64,000 nt of DNA from Streptomyces roseofulvus (lineage in GTDB: Bacteria > Actinomycetota > Actinomycetes > Streptomycetales > Streptomycetaceae), in contig NZ_BAAAWE010000001.1 in NCBI RefSeq assembly GCF_039534915.1, positions 7,254,001-7,318,000 on the forward strand. Reading direction: 5' to 3'. Below are positions 9,058 to 16,876 of the stretch, one piece after another. Every line of letters starts with the position of its first letter. Within the stretch, counting starts at the first letter, position 1. The notes beneath the pieces were generated by a model. That model did not search any database. It had not been told where the DNA came from and was given only the letters and a program-made list of their open reading frames with translations. The position numbers were made by a program, and so were the translations under genes.

Positions 9058-11949
9058 TCAAGTGATCTCAAGTCCTACTGATGAGACAGAAATTGATCGC
9101 TTCCCATGGCGTCCGCGCCAGCTTGCCCCGTCCGGCTCACGGTGTACGGCCACCAGAACGAGGTCGCGTAGAGCCACCTGCTTCTCCCAGCCGGGAGGAT
9201 GGGGCATGCCTTCGCCCTCAGGCAGCCACGACCCCGGAACGGGTGCGACCCGGGACATGATCGAGCCCAGTTCTTCGCGCGTGGGCGTCGATCTGCGCGC
9301 CAGAGCGGACAGACTCATGGCGCCTTCCTCGTCGAGCGTCAACTCCCCACCGGGCTGGGTGTACAGCAGCAGGACACGTCCGGTGTCCGCTCCCAGCCGG
9401 GTCGTCAACAGCTCCTCGGTCACACCGTCCTGGAGTGCGCTGAGCCTGCCGAGGTCTCCCTCGACATCATGCGGCCCGCAGATCGTCGCCATCCGGGCCA
9501 GGTGAGACTCGGCCGTCTCCTTCGCCGCGCGTTTCAGATCCATCCGCGCCAGCTCCTGCTTCACCGCCGCATCCAGACCCTCGACGAAGTCAGCCGCGTA
9601 CACGGCGTCGACCAGCCGCTGCACATCGCCGGGAACCGCGATCCCGCCCGCCTGTTCCCGGCGCAGCAGCTCCGCGGTGCGAACGAGCAGCCCGTGGTCG
9701 TACACCGTGCCCCAGACCGGCGGAACCTTCGTGCGGCCCTCACCGTCCCACGGCTCCAGAACCACCAGCTTGGGGCGTTCCTCCGCCTGCGCCCAGGAAG
9801 GACGTCCCTTCGACCCCCGCCGGTGCCGCCGACCGCGGCCCACCCGCTGCAACAACTGGGCGAGCGGAGCGAGGTCACTGATGACGAGGTCGAAATCGAA
9901 ATCCAGCGACTGCTCCACTACTTGGGTCGCCACCAGGATCGACCCCGCCCGCACCCCGATCTCCTCGACCGCGGCGGGCTTGCCGTACGCCCTCTCACAA
10001 TCCCTGCTGATCCGCCGGCGCTCCCGAGCCTGGTAACGCGAGTGCAGAATCCGCAGCCCGCCCTCCCGCCGGTTCAGTTCGGGAAACGTCGCACACAAGT
10101 CCCGGTAGGTCGCCTGGGCTTCGGCGACGGTCGTACAGCACACCAGAGCGGTCCCGCCCTCCTCCGCCAACTGCCGCAACTGCTCCCGAAGCCGTTCGCG
10201 CCTCCCGCCCCTGCGGACAGCGGAACCCGGAGCGTCCAGGCTGTCCCAGTGCACACCGTGGACCTCGACATCCACGGTCCGAGCCCGCTCGGTCAGCGTC
10301 GCGCGCGGCGTGGACACCTGACCGCTCGCCGCGTCCGCGAACAGCCAGCCCGGATAACACGGCCTCACCTCCACCGGCTCCAGGAAACCGGCGCCCCGCC
10401 GATAGGCGTTCACCAGCGAACCCGCCGTGGAACCCGTCAAGGTCGCCGACAGCAGCACCACCGGAGCGCCGAACGCCCCGAGCCACTCGAGCAACCGGGT
10501 CATCAGACTGTGCATCCACGGCCCGTACGCGTGGGCCTCGTCGATCACCAGGACCTTGTCCGACACACCCATCAGGCGCAGCACGTTGTACCGCAGCGGA
10601 AGCACACCGGCCAGCACCTGATCGATCGTCCCCGCTCCCAGCGGCGCGAGAAGACCCCGCTTCGGCCCCCGCAGCCAGGTTCCGGCAGCGGTCGCCGTGC
10701 CGCGCTCCGCGACCACCGCACTCGCACCTGCTGCTAGCGAACCCGTGCCGGAAGAACTGTCGTAGGCGGGTCCGAGCCAGGCCATGGAGTGCAGAAGCGT
10801 CAGCGCACGCTCCCCGTACAATGCCTGATCGGCAAAAGCGGCCACCCGAGGAAACATGCCGTCCGCCGTCGCCATCGTCGGCAACGCGAAATACAGTCCG
10901 CGCGCCCCCGCCACCCGCCCGAGCACCGCAGCCGCATACAGCGCGGCCTCGGTCTTTCCGTCACCGGTGGGGGCAGTGACCAGCAGCAGACCGGAACCCC
11001 GCGTTGCCGCCAGCCCGGGAAGGTGTTCCACCAAGTCCCGCTGCAACGGGTTGGGGGAGAACGGGAACATCCCCTCGAACTGCTGGAGCGCGAAATCCGC
11101 CCGGCCCAGCTGTGCGGCCCGCACTACGCCAGGAGCGGCATGAGAAGCCCTGGCCCAGTGCTCGTCCAGCGCGCGGGGCGTCGCCTTCCACCCTGCCGCA
11201 GGCAGAAGCGGCTTGATCCAGTCTGTCTGACTCGCCAGCCAGTCCGCCACCACGACCAGACCGGCAACGACAACGGAGAGTTCAGCCGGCAGCCCACCCT
11301 TCGGCAAGGCCACCGCCCCCACCACCCGCCGCAGCTCGCTGAAGTGCTGACGGCGCTGATCGGCCCAACCCTGCTCGCCGAGACCCGGTGCATGGATGCT
11401 CCCGGCACCCAGTTTCCGCTTCAACAGAGGCTTACCGAACACGCCATGATGACCACCGAGCAACTGGGCCACTTGGTGACTCACCGCTCGCCGCATCCGA
11501 TTGAGGTCACCCGGGTAACCGATCTCGTCCAGGAGCGAGGTCACTGCCCAGTGCGTCGCCACCTCATGCCGGAAAGTGGTCTCGTGCTCGGCCCCCGGAA
11601 CGGCGAAGTACGCCGGCTCCTTCCGCACGGCCGCGAAAGCCGCAGGCACCTGAGCTTGAAAAGCCGGAGTGATCTTCCCGAGATCGTGCAGGCCCGCCCA
11701 GAACGACAGGACCTGCCGGGCCTCCGGCTCGGACAGCTGCACGGCCTCCGCGATACGTGCCCGGGTCCGGGAACTCAGCACCACATCCCACAGCACGCCG
11801 AAGACAGCTGCCGCATCCAGCAGATGGCAGATGGCCGGGTAAGGACGCTCCAAGCCTCGTTCCTTACCCCACAGACGGCAGTCGGGGCCGGCGGCACACG
11901 CGGAGACAGCATCAAGTTCTGGCACGACGCCACAGGTATCAGGTGGCAC
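9058..11949 (-). CDS. cas3: Cas3, HD nuclease-helicase of the type I-E system
   Basis: This protein of about 963 aa unwinds and degrades DNA bound by Cascade. The N-terminal HD nuclease domain shows HLLDAAAVFGVLW, LHDLGKITPAFQ and, later, LGGHHGVFGKP. The superfamily-2 helicase follows with motif I (TAPTGDGKTEAAL), motif II DEAH (LVIDEAHAYG), motif III (LLSATL) and motif VI (QRVGRGRRH). The frame stays open to 12111 through the array 2 leader, but that part has no family resemblance. GTG at 11949, weakly preceded by AGGG, is the chosen start, and GTG at 11925 is an alternative. It is transcribed away from array 2, about 200 nt from the first repeat. Confidence 0.95.
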   Translation of the reverse strand: MPPDTCGVVPELDAVSACAAGPDCRLWGKERGLERPYPAICHLLDAAAVFGVLWDVVLSSRTRARIAEAVQLSEPEARQVLSFWAGLHDLGKITPAFQAQVPAAFAAVRKEPAYFAVPGAEHETTFRHEVATHWAVTSLLDEIGYPGDLNRMRRAVSHQVAQLLGGHHGVFGKPLLKRKLGAGSIHAPGLGEQGWADQRRQHFSELRRVVGAVALPKGGLPAELSVVVAGLVVVADWLASQTDWIKPLLPAAGWKATPRALDEHWARASHAAPGVVRAAQLGRADFALQQFEGMFPFSPNPLQRDLVEHLPGLAATRGSGLLLVTAPTGDGKTEAALYAAAVLGRVAGARGLYFALPTMATADGMFPRVAAFADQALYGERALTLLHSMAWLGPAYDSSSGTGSLAAGASAVVAERGTATAAGTWLRGPKRGLLAPLGAGTIDQVLAGVLPLRYNVLRLMGVSDKVLVIDEAHAYGPWMHSLMTRLLEWLGAFGAPVVLLSATLTGSTAGSLVNAYRRGAGFLEPVEVRPCYPGWLFADAASGQVSTPRATLTERARTVDVEVHGVHWDSLDAPGSAVRRGGRRERLREQLRQLAEEGGTALVCCTTVAEAQATYRDLCATFPELNRREGGLRILHSRYQARERRRISRDCERAYGKPAAVEEIGVRAGSILVATQVVEQSLDFDFDLVISDLAPLAQLLQRVGRGRRHRRGSKGRPSWAQAEERPKLVVLEPWDGEGRTKVPPVWGTVYDHGLLVRTAELLRREQAGGIAVPGDVQRLVDAVYAADFVEGLDAAVKQELARMDLKRAAKETAESHLARMATICGPHDVEGDLGRLSALQDGVTEELLTTRLGADTGRVLLLYTQPGGELTLDEEGAMSLSALARRSTPTREELGSIMSRVAPVPGSWLPEGEGMPHPPGWEKQVALRDLVLVAVHREPDGASWRGRHGKRSISVSSVGLEIT

Positions 11950-12084
11950 TGACAACGCCCTGATCTGCAAGCCCTCGTGGTGCCACGCCTGCCTCGGTGC
12001 ACTGCAGCAGGGCGTACTGCTCCGGCTGATGTGCCGTAGGCTTCGCCGTTGTGACCAGGCATGTGGAGGGCAGACGTGCTGGCG

Positions 12085-12149
12085 TTTCTTTCGAAAGAAA
12101 GGAATCGTCAAGAAACGGCAAAGCCCTCTTGGAGCGCCTGCTCAGGAAG
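12085..12149 (+). promoter_or_regulatory. Leader of CRISPR array 2 with a 16-bp palindrome
   Basis: The segment next to the first repeat of array 2 carries GTCAAGAAACGGCAAA and CTCAGGAAG, matching the array 1 leader at the same distances. At its outer edge lies a perfect 16-bp palindrome, TTTCTTTCGAAAGAAA (12085-12100), which array 1 lacks. It lies between the divergent cas3 gene and the array, so it could be a protein-binding site or part of the divergent promoter region. Confidence 0.6.
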
Positions 12150-12838
12150 GTGCTCTCCGCGCAGGCGGAGGTGGGTCGTGCCGGTACAGATCGGCGGCCA
12201 GGTCTTCTCCGTGCTCTCCGCGCAGGCGGAGGTGGGGCGATCGGCATGGGCATCATCGGCCTGGCCACCATGTGCTCTCCGCGCAGGCGGAGGTGGGTCG
12301 GCGCCGGCCCTGTACCGGTACGAGCAGGACCAGTGCTCTCCGCGCAGGCGGAGGTGGGTCGCAGATGGTCGAGATCGCCAAGGGCATGGAGAAGTGCTCT
12401 CCGCGCAGGCGGAGGTGGGTCAGGAACTCGACGTCTACGCCGCCTGGCTCCAGCGTGCTCTCCGCGCAGGCGGAGGTGGGTCAGGAACTCGACGTCTACG
12501 CCGCCTGGCTCCAGCGTGCTCTCCGCGCAGGCGGAGGTGGGTCGATGGCCGGCTCCCTCCTCCACGTCGGTGAGCTGTGCTCTCCCCGCAGGCGGAGATG
12601 GGTCGGCTCCCAGGACCTTGACCAGTTCCGCGTGGTCGTGCTCTCCGCGCAGGCGGAGGTGGGTCGGCGTCTGCGGACGGCCTGCGCCAGTCGATCTTGT
12701 GCTCTCCGCGCAGGCGGAAGTGGGTCGATGCTGAACATCCCGGCCAGGCCCGGATGTCCGTGCTCTCCGCGCAGGCGGAGGTGGGTCTTGACCGGGTACT
12801 GGGGGCCGGTCCGCCCGTCCGTGCTCTCCGCGCAGGCG
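12150..12838 (+). CRISPR. CRISPR array 2, type I-E, 11 full repeats plus a truncated one
   Basis: Repeats begin at 12150 and recur exactly every 61 nt. They are identical in type to array 1 but on the plus strand, so the array runs away from cas3. Eleven full repeats are followed by a twelfth at 12821 that stops after GTGCTCTCCGCGCAGGCG. The spacers at 12422-12454 and 12483-12515 are identical. Repeats at 12211, 12577 and 12699 carry base changes. The broken last repeat joins an IS remnant, so older spacers were probably deleted. Confidence 0.97.
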
Positions 12839-12959
12839 TCCACCACGCGATGCTCGGCATCGCCCGGATGCACAACCTCGCCCACGCCGGATAGGCCGGT
12901 TGGCCGCACAGCAGCCAACCACGCCCAAGGCAACCCGAAGATCATTTGCGGGACAACCC
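12839..12959 (+). mobile_element. 3' remnant of an insertion sequence (IS5-like?)
   Basis: Directly after the truncated CRISPR repeat, a reading frame encodes VHHAMLGIARMHNLAHAG and stops at about 12894, like the tail of a longer protein. At the other end, read inward from 12959 on the minus strand, the sequence is GGGTTGTCCCGCAAATGATC. This resembles the terminal inverted repeat of many actinobacterial IS5-type elements (recalled, not searched). A TTA (12960-12962) follows, as for the neighbouring elements. It is therefore read as the 3' end of an IS whose 5' part, and the end of the array, have been lost. Confidence 0.45.
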
Positions 12960-12962
12960 TTA

Positions 12963-14659
12963 GGGCTTGAGGGAATAAAGGTGTTGCTTCCCGTTCTGGG
13001 CCTCGTTGGTGTGGTATGCGCATCCCGGACGAGACACGTAATCAACTCTCCGTGAAGTTCGCGGTGTTGTTTCCGCATCTCGACGAGCGGCAGCGTCGGT
13101 TGTTGCTGGCTGCCGAGGCTCGTGTCCTGGGGCACGGCGGTGTTCGGGCCGTCGCACTGGCGGCCACGGTGAGTGAGACGACGGTCCGCAAGGGCGTGTA
13201 CGAACTCGAGGCCGGCGAGGAACCGCTGGGACGGGTGCGGCGGCCAGGCGGAGGGCGCAAGCGGGTCGCGGTCCTCGATCCGGGGCTGCGGCCCGCGCTG
13301 CTGGCGCTGGTCGAATCGGACGAGCGGGGTGATCCGATGTCGCCGCTGCGGTGGACGGTGAAGTCGACCCGCCTCCTCGCTCGGGAACTGACCCGAGCCG
13401 GTCACAAGGTCAGCGCCGATACCGTCGCGGCTCTGCTGCGGGAGGCGGGCTTCAGCCTGCAGGCCAACGCCAAGACCCTGGAAGGCGGCCAGCACGCGGA
13501 CCGCGATGCCCAGTTCCGCGATCTCAACGAGCAGGCGCGCGAGCACCGGGACGCCGGCCAACCGGTGATCAGCGTGGACACCAAGAAGAAGGAACTCGTC
13601 GGAGAGTTCAAGAACAACGGCCGCTCGTGGCGGCCTGCCGGTGACCCGGTGCCGGTTCACATGCACGACTTCGCCGACCCGCAGCTAGGCAAGGCCATCC
13701 CATACGGGGTCTACGACCTGGCGGCGAACACCGGATGGGTCAACGTCGGCACCGATCACGACACCGCTGCGTTCGCGGTGGAATCGATCCGCCGCTGGTG
13801 GCACGGCCAGCGCCACGCCTCCTACCCGCAGGCGGACACGGCTGCTGATCACCGCCGACGCGGGTGGCTCCAGCGGCTACCGCACCCGGGCCTGGAAACT
13901 CGAACTCGCCCACCTCGCCGCTGAAACAGGACTGACGATCACCGTCTGTCACCTGCCGCCAGGCACATCGAAGTGGAACAAGATCGAGCACCGCCTCTTC
14001 TCCCACATCACGATGAACTGGCGGGGCCGCCCGCTGACCAGCCACGAAGTCATCGTCCAGTCCATCGCCGCAACCACCACCCGCACCGGACTGCGCGTCC
14101 ATGCCGAACTCGACACCAGCACCTACCCGACCGGAGTACAGATTGCTGACGCGGAGATGGCGGCACTGCCGCTGACCCGCCACGGCTTCCACGGCGACTG
14201 GAACTACGTCCTGCATCCCCAGCCGGCCCCGACCGTCCCAGCCGCCCGGACCCCGAAACCGTCCGAGCCGGAGTGGGCCCCGGCCCTGCTGTCCGACCCC
14301 GCGCTCACCGGGATGTCTCCGGACCAACTGCACGACCTGGTCCAGACTCTGGCACCGGACCGGGACACCCAGCGCGGCCGCCCGCCGCGGCTGGCATTCC
14401 CTGACCAGGTCCTGGCCGCGGTGCTCCACCTGTGCGTCAATCTGGCCGCGGAACCCCTCGCCGTACTCTTCGGCAGCAGTCGCACAGCCATGCACCGCAC
14501 CCTCCTGAAGATCAGGAGACTGCTCAAGGCGCACGGCGTCGCCATCCCACCCGCCGTTACTCCGCCAGCCGCCCTCGCGGTCCTCCACGCACGGGTTCTC
14601 GCTCCGAGCAGCGAAGCCAGCAGCAAGATCAAGACAACGTGTTAATGATCTGCAAGCCC
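12963..14659 (+). mobile_element. ISAzo13-like insertion sequence
   Basis: The element is bounded by GGGCTTG at the left (12963) and CAAGCCC at the right (ending 14659) and flanked on both sides by TTA (12960-12962 and 14660-14662). Beyond the first seven bases the inverted repeats match poorly. One frameshifted transposase gene fills it. It directly abuts the IS5-like element, with a single TTA in common. Confidence 0.75.
13016..14645 (+). pseudogene. ISAzo13-family transposase, frameshifted
   Basis: The first frame (13016-13924) encodes an N-terminal helix-turn-helix region (VRAVALAATVSETTVRKGVYELE), the PMSPLRWTVKSTRLLARELTRAGH segment, and a DDE-type core with VISVDTKKKELVGEFKN, as in the ISAzo13 family (Rhodopirellula-type DDE). 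Near 13836-13842 the frame must shift by +1 to continue as RLLITADAGGSSGYR, then HLPPGTSKWNKIEHRLFSHI and NWRGRPLTSHE. This second part runs to 14645 and ends with an extra helical domain (about 130 aa) of unclear role. Together they would make about 540 aa. Either the gene is broken or it relies on recoding; no obvious slippery run is present, so inactivation is favoured. Confidence 0.8.
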
Positions 14660-14662
14660 TTA

Positions 14663-15787
14663 GAGGTCGTTTTCGCCTGAACTGCCACCTATGAGGCGTT
14701 TATTGGGGTGCTGGATGGCGGTGCTGGTGAGACTGTCGATGCTTCCGCTTTTCGCCGGACAGGTGAGGTTGCGGATGGGGCTGGATTCGACGTGATCCTG
14801 TTTCATCCCATGATGCCCGGTCTTCGTGGTGGCGTGCTTCCAGCGCCGCTGCTGTGCGCCTGGGCGCATGCGGTTCGTGGCGGTAGGCCGGAAGCATGGC
14901 GAAGCGACGTCCGTATCCGAGTGATCTGTCCGATGCCCGCTGGGAGTTGATCGAGCCGGTTCTGACCGCCTGGCGTCTCGAGCGCCGGCGCACGGCTCTG
15001 CACTTCGGCCGGCCGCCCGACCGCGATCTGCGCGACATCATGGACGCGATCTTGTATGTCGACCGGACCGGGGTTCAGTGGCGCTATCTCCCGCACGACT
15101 TCCCGCCCTGGAACACCGTTTATGGCTACTTCGCCAAATGGGCCGACGAGGGCGTGTTCGTGCAGCTCAACGGCCTACTGCGTCAGCTGCTGCGTGAGAA
15201 GGAGGGCCGGAACGGCGAGCCTTCGGCGTGTGTGATCGACGCGCAGAGCGTCAAGACCTCCACCAGCGTTCCGGCCTCGAGCCAGGGCATCGATGCCGGC
15301 AAGAAGATCGTCGGCCGGAAGCGGAGCATCGTCACCGACACGCTCGGACTCCTCCTCGCCGTACTGGTCACCGCGGCCGGCGTGCAGGACTCGGTGGCCG
15401 GCACAACGCTGCTCGACCAGGTCGCCGCCGACCACCCCCGGGTCCGCAAGGTGTGGGTCGACGGCGGTTACCGACAGCACCTCGTCGAGCATGCCGCCAC
15501 CCTCGGCATCGACATGGAGATCACCGCCCGCAAGCCCGGAACCAGGGGATTCACCCCGATACCGAAACGGTGGGCAGTCGAGCGAACCTACGGATGGCTC
15601 ATGCTCCACCGGCGCCTGGCCCGCGACTACGAAACCCTGCCCACCCGCTCCGAAGCCATGATCCACCTCGCGATGACCGGTCTCATGGCCCGCCGCCTCA
15701 CCAGCGAGAACGCCATTTCCTGGCGCGACCCGAAGAGCACCACAGAACATCCCATCACGGGATGAAACATCGGGCGAAAACGACCTC
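14663..15787 (+). mobile_element. IS5-like insertion sequence with 15-bp inverted repeats
   Basis: The ends are perfect 15-bp inverted repeats: GAGGTCGTTTTCGCC at 14663 and its complement ending at 15787. TTA lies on both sides (14660-14662 and 15788-15790). The element is 1125 bp and holds one intact transposase. About 230 nt between the left repeat and the gene show no further gene. Confidence 0.88.
14896..15765 (+). CDS. IS5-family transposase, intact
   Basis: This 289-aa DDE transposase begins MAKRRPYPSDLSDARWELIEPVL. It continues with the IS5 insertion-domain signature DIMDAILYVDRTGVQWRYLPHDFPPWNTVYGYF, the first catalytic Asp in ACVIDAQSVKTS, the GRKRSIVTDTLGLLLAV stretch, the second Asp in VWVDGGYR, and the C-terminal catalytic Glu in RWAVERTYGWLMLHRRLARDYE. 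The frame is unbroken and the flanking inverted repeats are perfect, so the element may be active. The ATG at 14896 lies early in the conserved N-terminus. Confidence 0.93.
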   Translation: MAKRRPYPSDLSDARWELIEPVLTAWRLERRRTALHFGRPPDRDLRDIMDAILYVDRTGVQWRYLPHDFPPWNTVYGYFAKWADEGVFVQLNGLLRQLLREKEGRNGEPSACVIDAQSVKTSTSVPASSQGIDAGKKIVGRKRSIVTDTLGLLLAVLVTAAGVQDSVAGTTLLDQVAADHPRVRKVWVDGGYRQHLVEHAATLGIDMEITARKPGTRGFTPIPKRWAVERTYGWLMLHRRLARDYETLPTRSEAMIHLAMTGLMARRLTSENAISWRDPKSTTEHPITG

Positions 15788-15889
15788 TTAGGCGGCACTT
15801 CCGGCTTCCTGGCCGGGCCCGCGGCCCGCATCTTCGGCTTCGTCGTCGGTTTACTCTGGGGCGCCGGCGCCTCGGCGGCGCGGAGGTAG
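15788..15889 (+). pseudogene. C-terminal fragment of a gene cut by insertion sequences
   Basis: Immediately right of the IS5-like element the plus frame reads GGTSGFLAGPAARIFGFVVGLL, then WGAGASAARR and a TAG. It looks like the hydrophobic C-terminus of a membrane protein, and there is no start codon or ribosome site within it. The upstream part is not recognisable on the other side of the IS cluster, so it was probably deleted. The parent protein is not identified. Confidence 0.4.
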
Positions 15890-16344
15890 GGACGTGCGCG
15901 GTGGGTGGCGGGCGAGCCAGCGGGGGCGGGTACGGGGTGCATCGGTCGCGGCGGCCGCAGGCGGGGCCGGGGCCTTCGTAGCGGTGCGGGCCGGCGCAGC
16001 CTTCCCCTGGCCGGCGCGCGGTTCGTCGGCGTACCCGGGCGTGTACGGCGATGGCACCGGCAACCGCTGCTGCCAACCGCTTTCGGCTGCGCGGCGCGAG
16101 CAAGGTCTTCTCGGAAGCCCCTCGCTGGCTGGCACAACGTATCGCTGGCCCTCGTGACGAACGCAGACCCGAACGTTACCCAGAACGTCGATGAGGGCAT
16201 GCGGACGCGACCATGGTGCGATCAACGGGTTCAGAATCCGTGATCGCCTGAGGTCGCGTCCACATTCGCCTGCGGGGAGCGTGAGTTCGCGGTCTCGTCA
16301 ACCACGAGGACCCCCGAACTGGCGTGTCGGCAAGACAGATCCCG
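15890..16344. other. Intergenic stretch, no gene supported
   Basis: This GC-rich region lies between the IS cluster and the immunity gene. A 124-codon minus-strand frame (16225-15851, starting MIAPWSRPHALIDVLGNVRVC) is the best candidate, but it turns into proline/arginine-rich sequence typical of chance frames and lacks a clear ribosome site. Nothing else was recognised. Confidence 0.4.
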
Positions 16345-16851
16345 CTACAGCGAAGACTGATCCAGCATCCATCCGATGCATCGGGGCCGTTCTCCCGTTC
16401 GCACCCGGCAGAATTCTTCGAGCGCCTCGCGAACCATCGCAACGGGAATTGCTGCTTCGCGCGGATAATAGATGGGAGTCGGGGGATCCAGGATCAGACC
16501 GGGATCGAAAGAAGGTGGGTCTTCTGAGTTCTGCGAGATCCATACGAACCGGGAGACGTGACTCTCATCCGCCCCTTCCGGGGTTACAGTGGAGAACCAT
16601 CTCAGCGCCCCGTACCCATTACTTGTGTTCACTGCGACGTGGAGGTAGTTGCTCGGCCACCTTTCAGCGGTCTCCTCCGGATACTCCCCTTCGACGATGC
16701 ACACCGTTGCGTATTCGGGCATGACCTGGAACCCGTCCGGAGTTATTCCGCCCTGAATCAGGTCGTTCATGATGTGATCGATGAGATCGTCTATTTCTTC
16801 TTCCGATCGCGCATAGAACGCACCTTTGTGAGTTCCGCCTGCAACAATCAC
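16345..16851 (-). CDS. Imm1-family immunity protein
   Basis: This 168-aa cytoplasmic protein is the likely antidote for the toxin encoded just upstream. It resembles the Imm1 family: an N-terminal region with EEEIDDLIDHIM, a central strand region YLHVAVNTSNGYGALRWFS, and the C-terminal AAIPVAMVREALEEFCRVRTGERPRCIGW ending. Imm1 proteins commonly partner deaminase toxins of the SCP1.201 type, which fits the neighbour. It starts with GTG at 16851, preceded by GGAG at 8 nt, only 25 nt after the toxin stop, so the two are presumably co-transcribed. Confidence 0.8.
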   Translation of the reverse strand: MIVAGGTHKGAFYARSEEEIDDLIDHIMNDLIQGGITPDGFQVMPEYATVCIVEGEYPEETAERWPSNYLHVAVNTSNGYGALRWFSTVTPEGADESHVSRFVWISQNSEDPPSFDPGLILDPPTPIYYPREAAIPVAMVREALEEFCRVRTGERPRCIGWMLDQSSL

Positions 16852-16876
16852 AATTCCATCTCCAGTACGGCGTGAA

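Noticed and set aside
9041..9062. Hairpin at the cas3 stop as a strong terminator
   Set aside because: Only a 7-bp stem with no tract; mentioned as a possible weak signal instead.
11950..12111. N-terminal extension of Cas3 up to 12111
   Set aside because: It runs into the array 2 leader, lacks family similarity and would skip the likely GTG starts at 11949 or 11925.
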